Origin: Anagrus nilaparvatae
Lineage: Eukaryota; Arthropoda; Insecta; Hymenoptera; Mymaridae
Direction: 5' to 3'
Length of the DNA: 64,000 nt
Assembly: GCA_022575985.1 (NCBI GenBank)
Contig: JAKSXM010000107.1
Coordinates: forward strand, 3,410,001-3,474,000
Shown: piece after piece, positions 46,211 to 56,492 of the stretch
Layout of the letters: every line of letters begins with the position of its first letter
Numbering within the stretch: the stretch's first letter is position 1
Notes under the pieces: generated by a model
The model's database searches: none
Told to the model about the DNA's origin: nothing
The model's input: the letters and a program-made list of their open reading frames with translations, nothing else
Translations under genes and position numbers: made by a program

Positions 46211-47427
46211 GTTACGGGTAGAGTCCGATCTCTGGATAATCCTAGGTCTATCCGGATAAACCTAGGACTATCCAAGCGGAGTTGGATAAAGTCCGATTCT
46301 TGATTTTTTTCATCTTTTTTGTTCAACTTTATCCGGCACCGCTTGGATAGTCCTAGGATTATCCAAGAAGCTTGGATAAAGTCCAATTCGTAAAAAATGT
46401 GAAAAAAAGAAAAAAAATTATTTCACTGTATTATTTTTTTATTTTATTTGTCATAATTTTATACTCAAATAATTTTTTGACTTAGTCAAAATAAATAATT
46501 CTATAAAGCAACTTTATTTTGAAGAAACTCAATTTCAGAAAAATGAACTTCAAACTCTCCAGCCTATGAACGTGACAACGAAAAATATTTGTAAAAACTG
46601 TGTTAATAACATTTCATACGAAATTTGTTCAAAAGAGTTTAGTATAAGTGATAATAGAAAAAGTGCAAAACGTGCATTAGATAATCAAGATTCAAAAATG
46701 ATCAAAAGATCAAATTCTAAGTTTCTAAATTGCAAAGTTGAAGATACAGTCAGAGTGGGTATTCCTGATGTAGACAGAGGTCGCGGAGATTTTAGAAACA
46801 TATTAATGGCAATAATAGAAATCAACGATAACGGATTGTATAAATTAGCTAATTATCATGGAACAATAGAAGAAAAATTTTCGCGGAATCAATTTACACC
46901 TACGAATGCAAACCACATAGATGAAGAAAACTTTACGCCAACTTTCAATAATGGCATCTAAATTTGGTGTTCAAGGCTTTCAAAGGTGTAACTGCAAACA
47001 AGGTTGCAAAACTAATAAATGCAAGTGCAAATCAAATGGACTCAAATGTAACTCAAAATGTCACAGCAGTTTGTCTTGTATAAATAAATAAAAATAAATT
47101 TATATTTTGTAGCTAAAATATTGTATTTTGTATTTTTTTTATATTTAATTTGACTAAATCAAAAAATTATTTGAGTATAAAATTATGACAAATAAAATAA
47201 AAAAATAATACGGTGAAATAATTTTTTTCTTTTGTTCACATTTTTTACGAATCGGACTTTATCCAAGCTTCTTGGATAATCCTAGGACTATCCAAGCGGT
47301 GCCGGATAAAGTTGAACAAAAAAGATGAAAAAATTCAAGAATCGGACTTTATCCAACTCCGCTTGGATAGTCCTAGGTTTATCCGGATAGACCTAGGACT
47401 ATCCAGAGATCGGACTCTACCCGTAAC
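46211..47427. mobile_element. 1.2-kb DNA element with ~290-bp terminal inverted repeats
   Basis: Ends GTTACGGGTAGAGTCCGATC and its mirror (...CTCTACCCGTAAC). Arms of about 290 bp (46211 to ~46500, ~47140 to 47427) are nearly identical. Each arm contains its own palindromes around TCCTAGGACTATCC and TTATCCAAGC. It sits in an ATATATAT tract on both sides, so the target duplication length cannot be read (4 or 8 bp both fit). The core holds the tail of an integrase-type protein (46500-47091). High arm identity suggests a young, internally deleted copy. Confidence 0.85.
46500..47091 (+). pseudogene. C-terminal remnant of a KRBA2-like integrase-type protein
   Basis: Frame 1 (open from about 46500, ATG 46566, stop 46959-46961) contains CKNCV, then DTVRVGIPDVDRGRGDFRNI and LYKLANYHGTIEEKFSRNQF. 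Frame 2 (ATG 46951, stop 47091) gives QGFQRCNCKQGCKTNKCKCK and CNSKCHSSLSC, a Cys-rich CXC-like tail. I recall the same two blocks, in this order, at the C-terminus of repetitive arthropod proteins annotated KRAB-A domain-containing protein 2-like, which carry a retroviral-type integrase core. Here the core is absent and the two blocks lie in different frames, so this is a remnant inside the TIR element. Confidence 0.6.
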
Positions 47428-48132
47428 ATATATATACTAGCAAAAGTTGGAGGGGGGGGAGATTGCAAAAGACAATTTATTTAATTTTTCAAAACAAGTC
47501 TTTTTGTTGTAAATTTTCAACAACATAATTTTATCAGGACTATCTATAATAGTTTAGGAGATGGCTAAGATACACAGCTCATGTAAGTATTTTCGTTCAG
47601 AGATAGCCAAATCCAAAACATGCTCATCTTCGTACCTAGTTTTTTTGGATGCAGGATCTGGAAAAAGTTACAGGTTCAAAAAATTAGCCAGTTTTCACAA
47701 GAAAACTGAAAGTTTGACACCGCTGAATAGTTTAGATTTTTATATAAGGCCAAAACACGCTCAACTTACATTTAACATTTTTCGGCACCTTATTGAGTCT
47801 GGATCGAGGGATTGAATTATTCCACCATTTACCCGTGCTCTTCAAAATTAGTTTTAAATAAAAAAATATACAGAGATCAAATTTTACAGTCAGAATATCT
47901 TCTAGATAGATATTATAGAAGGAAAATATTAATTTAAAAATACTTGTAAATAATACACCTTGAGAATACTTCTAAATTTGGCCATAATAAGGTCAAAAAA
48001 TGATTTTTTGCGTTTTACGGGTTTTCTATGTTGGTATTTATAAAGAAAATGTAAACACAATGATTTCATAAAATGTAATTCATAATTTTTTCCGATATTT
48101 ATCGATATTCGATATTAAGAACTCCGATATGT
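47428..48132. other. Intergenic DNA; one unexplained open frame
   Basis: An 84-codon plus-strand frame at 47561-47815 (YLVFLDAGSGKSYRFKK) is less AT-biased than its surroundings, but matches no family I know and has no splice partners. It may be a transposon relic. Nothing else was seen. Confidence 0.35.
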
Positions 48133-48498
48133 GGGTAATTCCATGGATAATTAAATAGCACAAAATGATATGCGAGGTCTCAAAAATAGGAAATTTGGTC
48201 TTTTTTCGATAAAACAACTTAAAAATAGAATAGAATAGAATAGAATAGCGGTTTATTTGTCTAGAAACAAAATTGTGAATATACATATGAGATATAGCAG
48301 TCTTTTACATGTATTTTAAGTAAATATATAAAATTTAAAATATTATCACATAATCATATAAAGTTATAACAAATAGATTTCAACAAAATATAATTTTTTG
48401 ACAAAGTTAAAGTCTAGTATATACATTAATTTACATTTTTAGAGAAAGCACATAAATTAGCATGTTTCTGATATTTTTGGTGTAGTGCATGTAATGGA

Positions 48499-50079
48499 TT
48501 ACTCTGGATCGAGTGAGAGTAGATGTTTGCGTAGTGCCGCTTTAAAGGAGTTTAAGCTAAGCAAGAATCTGATGTCAGAAGGTATTGAGTTCCAGAAAAT
48601 TGCCCCCTGCAGTTGGAAAGAGGAAGACCCACAATCCTTTATTGCAGGGAGGGATAGCTCTTTAGTGCACGAACTTCCTCTGGCATTGTCTTTAGGCACG
48701 TATTTAATAAAAAGATTAGTTAAATAAGGCGGCTGTTGTAAGCGCAAAATTTTATAAATGAGTATACTAGTGAAGTAGAGCCGCCGTGATTCTATACAAA
48801 GCCAGCTGAGCTTTTTCCTGTAGGGTGTGATATGTTCATCCCTTCTGACACCATATATATATCTTAGTCCAGAGTTACTTAAGCGTTGAAGTCTGGTTTT
48901 TAATGTCATACTCGCATCCAGATATACTGTATTACAGTAATCCAGATGTGGGATGATTAGGGCCTGAACGAGTTTTATTCGTAAGTTTTCTGTGGTACAA
49001 TGCCTAATAAATCTGAGAAAGTAAAGAATTCTATTTACTTTGTTTTTAATTGATTTAATATGAGAATTCCAAGAAAGTTTGTTATCAAGGAGCATCCCTA
49101 AACTTTTAACGCTCTCGGAAAAAGGTATTTTTATACCCTCGCCCACATTAACTACCAAATTTAATGCATTAAGACGATCAATAAAACCTGTTGTACTGAA
49201 ATAGATAGCCATAGTTTTTTTATGATTTAGGCGTAATGAGACGCTGTCAGCCCAATTTGATACCTTGCTGGCAATTAAATTTAGAGAGGTAATGGCTGAA
49301 GTTGTATCTTCAGGAGGGGCTTGTATATAGACCTGAAGATCATCTGCATAAAGTAGGTGATAGGCATGATCAGGTAGATGCATTTTCAAATCATTAATAT
49401 AGAGGCAAAATAAAAGAGGTCCAAGAACAGACCCTTGGGGAACACCAAGATTGGTGCCAAGTACGTTTGAGCGCGATGTTTTAGAAACAACCTGGAGTTG
49501 CCTATCCTGAATATATGATTTGATCCACAGTAAAGCAGTACGAGAAAATCCCATGTCCTTCAATTTCACTAGGAGTTTTGAGGGCGAGATTGAATCAAAA
49601 GCCTTACTGAAATCAAATTGGAGCAAAAACGTCACTAGTCTATTTTCCATGCCTCGCCTAATGTCATCAGTAAGTTTGATAAGAGCAGTTTCAGTACTGC
49701 TAAATTGCCTAAAACCTGTCTGAAGAGGATCTAATATGTTGCTATTTCTCAAAAAAGATGTGATTTGGTCATGGGCCAGCTTCTCAAGGACTTTAGATAA
49801 AAAACATAAAAGGGCAATCAGTCTAAAGTCAGAGGTAGTCGTAGGAGTTGGTGTTTTTTTGATTGCAACTAGGAGAGATTTTTCCATGCTATGGGGAAGA
49901 TGCCATCCTTGAGAGAAATATTAAAGAGCTTCACGAGAAATGGGCCTAAAGTTGGCAATGATTTAGCAATAATTCTCTGTGGAATGCCATCATCCCCAGT
50001 TGCTTGGGAACTAAAATGAGCCACAGCCAAGATCACATCATTTAGAGATACTTCTTTAAAAGTAAATCCATCATCCATC
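48499..50079 (-). pseudogene. LINE reverse transcriptase with one frameshift
   Basis: A 462-codon frame (49887-48499) contains the RT blocks in order: FRLIALLCFLSKVLEKL, TGFRQFSSTETALIKL, LLQFDFSKAFDSI, GVPQGSVLGPLLFCLYINDL, the catalytic YADDLQVY (49360s), LRLNHKKTMAI, KSLGMLLDNKLSW, and a C-terminal FWNSIPSDIR...FKAALRKHLLSL. The upstream frame (to 50079) adds GDDGIPQRIIAKSLPTLGPF and joins through a one-base shift in an A-run near 49882 (F-P-I-A-W-K). The C-terminal pattern resembles CR1/L2-like clades; the clade is not certain. Only one disabling change is visible, so the copy is young. Confidence 0.88.
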
Positions 50080-50205
50080 AAAAATAGATGATTCCCCGAA
50101 TTTGAAGGTAAATCCACCATCAAAGTAAATCCACCATCCATCAAAAATAGATGATTCCCCGAATTTGAAGGTAAATCCACCATCAAAGTAAATCCACCAT
50201 CCATC
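50080..50205. repeat. 63-bp tandem repeat at the LINE 5' junction
   Basis: Two full 63-bp units (50080-50142, 50143-50205) precede the true flank at 50206. The first ~30 nt of each unit equal the flanking target DNA (AAAAATAGATGATTCCCCGA...). The last 33 nt resemble the LINE's own 5' end (AAGTAAATCCACCATCCATC; compare 50060-50079). The units are therefore hybrids of target and element. Confidence 0.85.
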
Positions 50206-50461
50206 AAAAATAGATGATTCCCCGAATTTGAAGGTTTTCTACAAATTTTTAAGGGTGCTATGCTGATTTAAAGTTTTTTGGTCAAATTTCTCTCCTTAGC
50301 CACCATTTTTTAAAGTCCCGTAAAAAAGCTCAAAGAAACGTTAAAGAAAGAAAAAAAGTAGATTTTCGATGTAAAATTTGATGAAAAATTCGAATTTTCA
50401 GTCAGATTTTTCCTTTTCCTACTCTATGTCAATTCGCGGGAGAATTCAAATTTGTGTTTAA

Positions 50462-51434
50462 CTTTCTCTCTAAATCGAAAAGTGTAAATTTTCCTTGAAA
50501 TTTACACCTTTACACCTTATAAGTAGTAAATTTTAAATATACACTCTATAAGTAGTAAATTTTTATGTTTACACCTTTCGCGTATGGTGTAATTTTAAAT
50601 TTACTACTTATAAAGTGTAATTTAAAATTTACACTTTACTCGATGTTTTTTAAAGTCTAACCCCAAAATTTTAAAATGCACTATACTGACTTTGTAGGTA
50701 ACAATAACATTTTAGCTTTAATTATTTTTAAGCATTTTAGTGTTAATTTTATTAGGAATATAATTATGAGTTTGTTAGAGGTAAGTTGAAATTTTTATAA
50801 AAATTTATAAAAATAATATAACCTCAAACTTATACTTGAAAGTCAATTGAAAATTGATAAAGTTAAATTTAGAGTTCTTAAATATATTATTTACGGATTT
50901 TAATTGATTTAAATTTACTGCAACAATATTTGATTTAAAAGATTTGTTATCCTGGATGTAGTTTTAAAATGTTAACTATAAAAATAGGTCAAATCAACAG
51001 AGAATCAGAGCAAAGAAAATGAAGATGAAGATTCTTATTTTTACAATTTATTAGAAGAATCTTTTAAATTATTATTATTTATATTATTTTTATAAATTTT
51101 TATAAAAATTTCAACTTACCTCTAACAAACTCATAATTATATTCCTAATAAAATTAACACTAAAATGCTTAAAAATAATTAAAGCTAAAATGTTATTGTT
51201 ACCTACAAAGTCAGTATAGTGCATTTTAAAATTCTGGGGTTAGACTTTAAAAAACATCGAGTAAAGTGTAAATTTTAAATTACACTTTATAAGTAGTAAA
51301 TTTAAAATTACACCATACGCGAAAGGTGTAAACATAAAAATTTACTACCTATAGAGTGTATATTTAAAATTTACTACTTATAAGGTGTAAAGGTGTAAAT
51401 TTCAAGGAAAATTTACACTTTTCGATTTAGAGAG
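50462..51434. mobile_element. 973-bp TTAA-flanked foldback element
   Basis: TTAA at 50458-50461 and 51435-51438. The ends CTTTCTCTCTAAATCG and CGATTTAGAGAG are inverted. Arms of about 355 bp (50462-50820, 51067-51434) are nearly identical and full of GTGTAAATTT/AAATTTACAC and AAGTAGTAAATTT blocks around a ~245-bp unique loop. It inserted into the composite element: the uninterrupted sequence is seen at about 52815-52845. TTAA duplication points to the piggyBac superfamily; no transposase. Confidence 0.85.
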
Positions 51435-51461
51435 TTAATTGAAAATAACTCAAAAGTTTCC

Positions 51462-52039
51462 TCCACTACTACTCCCGCTATTCAAACCCTATCACACAGA
51501 CAAGCCCACAAGAGGTCCACGAAAAGATCTGGAAACCCAAACCATGTTGACTGAGACAGGAAGAAACTCTTTCCAAATCAAATACGCTAATTTCTGGAAC
51601 TCGCTACCTCCCTGTTATCGAGCCTTGCCGTCATTTTCTCAATTCAAAAAAGCAATGAAAACATATTTTTTCACAAAATTAGATAATTGATTAATTTATA
51701 TTTTACTCATTTTATTTTATTTTATCAATCATAAATTTTATTGCTTCTAATCAGTATTATTGTCACTAAGCTGTCAAAGTCAATTTAATTTATTTATATA
51801 CTCACATACATATATTTATACACATAGAACTTATTTATATACTTATTTACTATATTTATTAATGTTGACTCTTTTAAAGAATAAATTTACTTATATTATA
51901 TTAACTATTGTTGACTAATTTTAATTCTAATTTTAAAATTTATTTAATATTAACTTGCAATAATTTGACAAATGTAAGAACAAGAGTGCACTGTATTTTT
52001 CTTTTTGAAAATAAATTAAATAATAATAATAATAATAAA
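51462..52039 (+). mobile_element. 5'-truncated LINE fragment with (TAA)n tail
   Basis: The target duplication AAAAGTTTCC lies at 51452-51461 and 52040-52049. The plus strand encodes the C-terminal end of a LINE protein (NSFQIKYANFWNSLPPCYRA, FSQFKKAMKTYFF) up to TGA at 51688-51690. About 320 bp of 3' UTR and an (ATA/TAA)n tail at 52018-52038 follow. It differs in sequence from the LINE at 48229-50205, so a second LINE family was active here. Confidence 0.85.
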
Positions 52040-54179
52040 AAAAGTTTCCCGCTACAAAAAAAAAAATTTTTTTCTCAAAATTTCATATATTTCAAATTGC
52101 ATATATTTTATTGAAAAAAATTTCCCGAGAGTAATTTTTGTTTTAAGCGAGTAATACCGATTTTCGTGAATTTTCCGTTTTTTTCAATTTTGACTTGTTA
52201 TTTATTTTGCTGATTTCCCGCTAAGTCACGTGACCAAATGAAAATCTGACAAAAAATTTGAATTCTGCGGGAAATTTTACATGGGTATAGTAATTTTGGT
52301 ATCCTTTGAATGATACATCTCAATTTGACAATTAATTAAAATGATTTATTAAAATATAGAGAAAAAATGAAAATTTATAAAATGGGATTCTCTTGATTTT
52401 TTTACGTTTTTAGCCTAAAAATCATGGAAAATCTAAAAACATAAAATACTTATTTTGAGAAAACAAAAGATATGTCTATTATTAATAAAAATCAAGTTTT
52501 TTTTAAGTTTAGATTTTATTTTCTATCAAAATGTCTATAAATAGTTAGAAATGTACCCAAAAATCAATAAAATCCCATTTTATAAATTTTCATTTTTTCT
52601 ATATTTTAATACACCATTTTAATTAAATTGTCAAATTGAGATGTATCATTCAAAGGATACCAAAATTACTATACCCACAAATAAGTAACAAGTCAAAATT
52701 GAAAAAACGGAAAATTAAAACAAAAATTACTCTTGGAAAATTTTTTTTAGTAAAATATATGTAATTTCGGAAAATTTTGAGAAAAAAAAATTTTTTATTA
52801 GCGGGAAACTTTTGAGTTATTTTCACTTAAATTTAAACACAAATTTGAATTTTCCCGCGAATTGACATAGAGTAGGAAAAATCTGACTGAAAATTCGAAT
52901 TTTTCATCAAATTTTACATCGAAAACCAACTTTTTTTCTTTCTTTAACGTTTTTTAGAGCTTTTTTACAGGATTTTCAAAAATGGTGGCTGAGGAGAGAA
53001 ATTTGACCAAAAAACTTTAAATCAGCATAGCACCCTTAAAAATTTATAGAAAACCTTCAAATTCAGGGAATCAAAAAATCTGACCAAAAATTTGAATTCT
53101 GCGGGAAATTTTACAAAGGTATAGTAATTTTGGTATCCTTTGAATGATACATCTTAATTTGACAATTTAATTAAAATGGTTTATTAAAATATAGAAAAAA
53201 TAAAATTTATAAAATGGGATTTTCTTGATTTTTTTACATTTTTAGCCTAAAAATCATGTAAAATCTAAAAATAAAAATACTTCTTTTGGAAAAAACAAAA
53301 GCTTTGTTTATTATTAATAAAAAATAAATTTTTTTTAAGTTTAGATTTTATTTTCTATCAAAATGTCAATAAATAGTTAGAAATGTACCCAAAAATCAAT
53401 AAAATCCCATTTTATTATTTTTTCTATATTTTAATAAACCATTTTAATTAAATTGTCAAATTAAGATGTATCATTCAAAGGATACCAAAATTACTATACC
53501 TTTGTAAAATTTCCCGCAGAATTCAAATTTTTGGTCAGATTTTCATTTGGTCACGTGACTTAGCGGGAAATCAGCAAAATAAGTAACAAGTCAAAATTGA
53601 AAAAAACGAAAATCGGTATTACTCGCTTAAAACAAAAATTACTCTCGGGAAATTTTTTTCAGGAAAATATATGCAATTTTTGAAGATTTTGAGGAAAAAA
53701 AATTTTTTTTTAGCGGGAAACTTTTGAGTTATTTTCACTTAAAGTTTAACACAAATTTGAATTTTCCCGAGAATTGACAGAGAGTAGTAAAAATCTGACT
53801 GAAAATTCGAATTTTTCATCAAATTTTACATCGAAAACCAACTTTTTTTCTTTCTTTAACGTTTTTTAGAGCTTTTTTACAGGACTTTCAAAAATGGTGG
53901 CTGAGGAGAGAAATTTGACCAAAAAACTTTAAATCAACATAGCACCCTTAAAAATTTATAGAAAACCTTCAAATTTGGGGAATCATCTATTTTTAAGTTG
54001 TTTTATCGAAATAAAACCAACTTTCCTATTTTCGAGACCTTGCATATCATTTTATGCTATTTATCCATGGAATTACCCATATATGTATCAAATATCCAAT
54101 ATTCTGTATTTGGTACTAGTTTCGTTAAAAATAATTAAAAGTAAGCTGTAAAATTTTATTGCAAAGTTTTTGCGGGATC

Positions 54180-54560
54180 ACAGGTATCGAATAAAACATG
54201 TAGAAAAATTTGTGTGAACAAGATGTGTTCAATTTTTGAACACCGTAATTAAAACACGCATTATTTTTTAACACTATTTTTTACACACCATTTAAATCTA
54301 ACACAAATTTTTTTGACATTTTATTCGTAAATTTCTTATTATGCAAATCGTTTCAATTTTTTATATTGAATTTGTGTCAAAAAAATTTTGTGTTTAATTT
54401 CAATCGTGTACAAAAATCAGTGTTAAAAATATACTTTGTTGAATTTTGTGTGTTTTAATTTCGGTGTTCAAAAATAATTTGCTCAATTTAGTATCTACTC
54501 AATTTTTTTCGTGTCGAGTAAGATCGCTATCTACTCAATTTTTTTCGTGTCGTATCATTT
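54180..54560. repeat. Imperfect foldback with a short tandem repeat
   Basis: TTTTTGAACACCGTAATTAAAACAC near 54233 is mirrored by TGTTTTAATTTCGGTGTTCA near 54451. An inner pair with ACACAAATTTTTTTGACA is mirrored near 54370. A ~36-bp unit (TCTACTCAATTTTTTTCGTG) is repeated twice at about 54490-54555. Confidence 0.55.
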
Positions 54561-54816
54561 TTTCATAATCTATAACGAAATTTAAAATAGTATTAATCTA
54601 ATACCGTGATAGTAACTTCTTATAATAAGGTATGAATTTAAAAAAATATGTCCAAATTTTCAAATAACTTAAAAATAGACTCAGATAGAGTGTGCTTCAT
54701 ATAAAAAGTCGAAGTCACTTTTTTTGCAATGCAGGTATTTAAAAAAAATCTTAACATAGGACTCCAACTTTGCAAAGCTATATAAATAAAAAGACAATTT
54801 TTATTAATAATTAAAT

Positions 54817-56460
54817 TTTATTAAACAAATTAAATACAAAAAAAAAAAGAAAATATTTCTTTGATCTTTAGAGTATGCTTTCTTGTACGTTGTTACATTG
54901 CCAAGACAATCAGCTCCTACACTCATACACAATAAATAATCTTAAAATTTACCAAAGTATATAATAATTTACATTGAAAAAACAGGACATATTAGGAAGA
55001 ATTCACTTAACGTCATTTTGTACAAATAATAATCAATTGCTTTCGTCGAGTATATAATATACAAAAAAAATTTTTTTTCAAGTTTTACTGACATTTGCTT
55101 GATCTACAAGCAGCAATTTAAAAAAAATTTCGAATTTTACAGAGCAAAAATTTTGCACTACTCATTAGATCATAAAAATACTATTATAAATTAAATATAT
55201 ACACATTGCAATTTAAAATATTTATAATTTTTCAGTGAATACTTAATGAAAGATTTTGTGCGCTTGATTTAAATTGCATTTTTATCAAAAACTGACTTAA
55301 AAAAAAAAATGCAATTGGAATGATTTAGTATATGTTTATAAGATTATTTATTATTCTCTCAATGAAAAAATACGCTAAAACATTAATATTTTTTTTCTTA
55401 TATACGTAAACATATGTAATTCTTTTATAATATGCAATTATTTTTAACATCTTTGAAAAAGCTGGTAGCACGCACAAGATATGTACAATGAATTTATGCA
55501 TTTTTTGAATATGTTAATGGTTTTTTTAATGATATTACGAATGATATATAGATTGTTACAATCAGCTATTTTAAAATAAGAATTTTTACAATTGAATATT
55601 AAAATATAATACATTCCGTTGACAAATATGCGTGATTATTATTATTGTAAATGTATATATATATATAAATATATATATAGGTATATAATTATACAATTTA
55701 TCAATGGGCAGGTATACTAATTAATATATATCTATATATACGTGTATGTTATATGAATATGCTTATAAACAAAATAATATATATCGATGATATAAAATTT
55801 TTAAATTAATTTGCGAGCGATATACTTATTTATCTAATAAAAAAAATAATCTCTTCAGTTCTTGACGACCAATCCTAATTTGTCAAAATTTGATGTAATT
55901 TTTATTTAATGACAAGGATTAAATAAAAATTTTAATTAATTACTAAGCTATTTACACTGACTTATACTAAAATATATATATATATCTCATAAATAATACA
56001 GCATATAAACTTATATAATACAGTCGCTGTCCGATATAAATGATATCTATCATCTTTGGATTTGTTTTTATTATTACACATGCACCATACTCGTGTATAT
56101 AATAATTATATAGTATAAAGAATAATTACTTTTTGCATTGATGCAAATTTTTATATATGTTACAATTAATAGTAATACACATACAATTTTAAGAACACAC
56201 TCTTTATGTTATTATATCTTATGTTAATAAAATAGTTTTAAAGCTCTAATCAAGAAGTGTTGCATTGGTCAACCTAAATTTTGATGCTCTTATGACTTAA
56301 AATTAATATTTACAAGAATTCGTAGAGCATATTTTTATTACTTTCTTTAATTGTATCGTTTAGGACTGGAAGAACCCGGCTGGCCATTCCTTGAACCACG
56401 CATGACAAATGAAGAATGAAGTCTGTGTGGAGGTCGGATCGAGCCAACCGGAAGTAAATC
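54817..56460 (-). other. Gef26: Predicted 3' UTR of the Rap-GEF gene
   Basis: The stretch downstream of the TAG at 56463-56461 lacks the foldback repeats seen further left. It ends near two minus-strand AATAAA signals (54817-54822 and 54800-54805). The UTR extent is inferred from these signals only; other AATAAA-like words occur within it. Confidence 0.4.
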
Positions 56461-56492
56461 CTATACGGCTGATACCTGGGCATCTTCATCAT
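56461..56492 (-). CDS. Gef26: Gef26 last coding exon: C-terminal PDZ ligand
   Basis: Only 32 nt, too short for standard frame searches. After TTTTTTCAG it completes ...[10 protein letters not shown] then TAG. The terminal VSAV with acidic lead is the PDZ-binding end known in vertebrate RAPGEF2 (EDEQVSAV), so the exon is well supported despite its size. It follows an 855-bp intron. Confidence 0.93.

Larger units (their letters stand above)
48229..50205 (-). mobile_element. 5'-truncated, nearly intact LINE with (TATTC)n tail
   Basis: Oriented leftward. The 3' end is a CTATT-type microsatellite tail (48229-48247). The flank AAAAATAG lies at 48221-48228 and again at 50206-50213. It inserted into the left arm of the foldback element: removing it restores the continuity seen in the right arm (AACTTAAAAATAGATGATTC). 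RT is almost complete; the endonuclease and first ORF are lost by 5' truncation. The 5' junction carries an unusual 63-bp tandem repeat (50080-50205). Confidence 0.85.
48133..54078. mobile_element. Composite foldback element, termini GGGTAATTCCATGG, with nested insertions
   Basis: The left end GGGTAATTCCATGGATAA is mirrored at 54061-54078. The left arm resumes after each insertion: 48133-48228, 50206-50461, 51435-51461, 52040 onward. It pairs with the right arm running back from 54078 through about 53530. Shared blocks include AATAGATGATTCCCC, AAGTTGTTTTATCG and GATTTCCCGCTAAGTCACGT. The middle has a further partial copy (52800-53070) and two tandem ~390-bp hairpins (52285-52675, 53115-53505; GTATAGTAATTTTGGTATCC and its mirror). 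The terminal GGGTAA-T/A-TCCA is shared with the 6490-9952 element. Flanks ATGT/ATAT may be a degraded 4-bp duplication. Confidence 0.7.

Noticed and set aside
47561..47815. 84-codon open frame (MAKIHSSCKY start)
   Set aside because: Composition is slightly gene-like, but there is no recognisable domain, no splice context and no second copy. Mentioned only as an unexplained frame.
48485..48727. Plus-strand open frame opposite the LINE reverse transcriptase
   Set aside because: Antisense shadow of the RT C-terminal coding region; the plus frames at 49520-49723 are the same.
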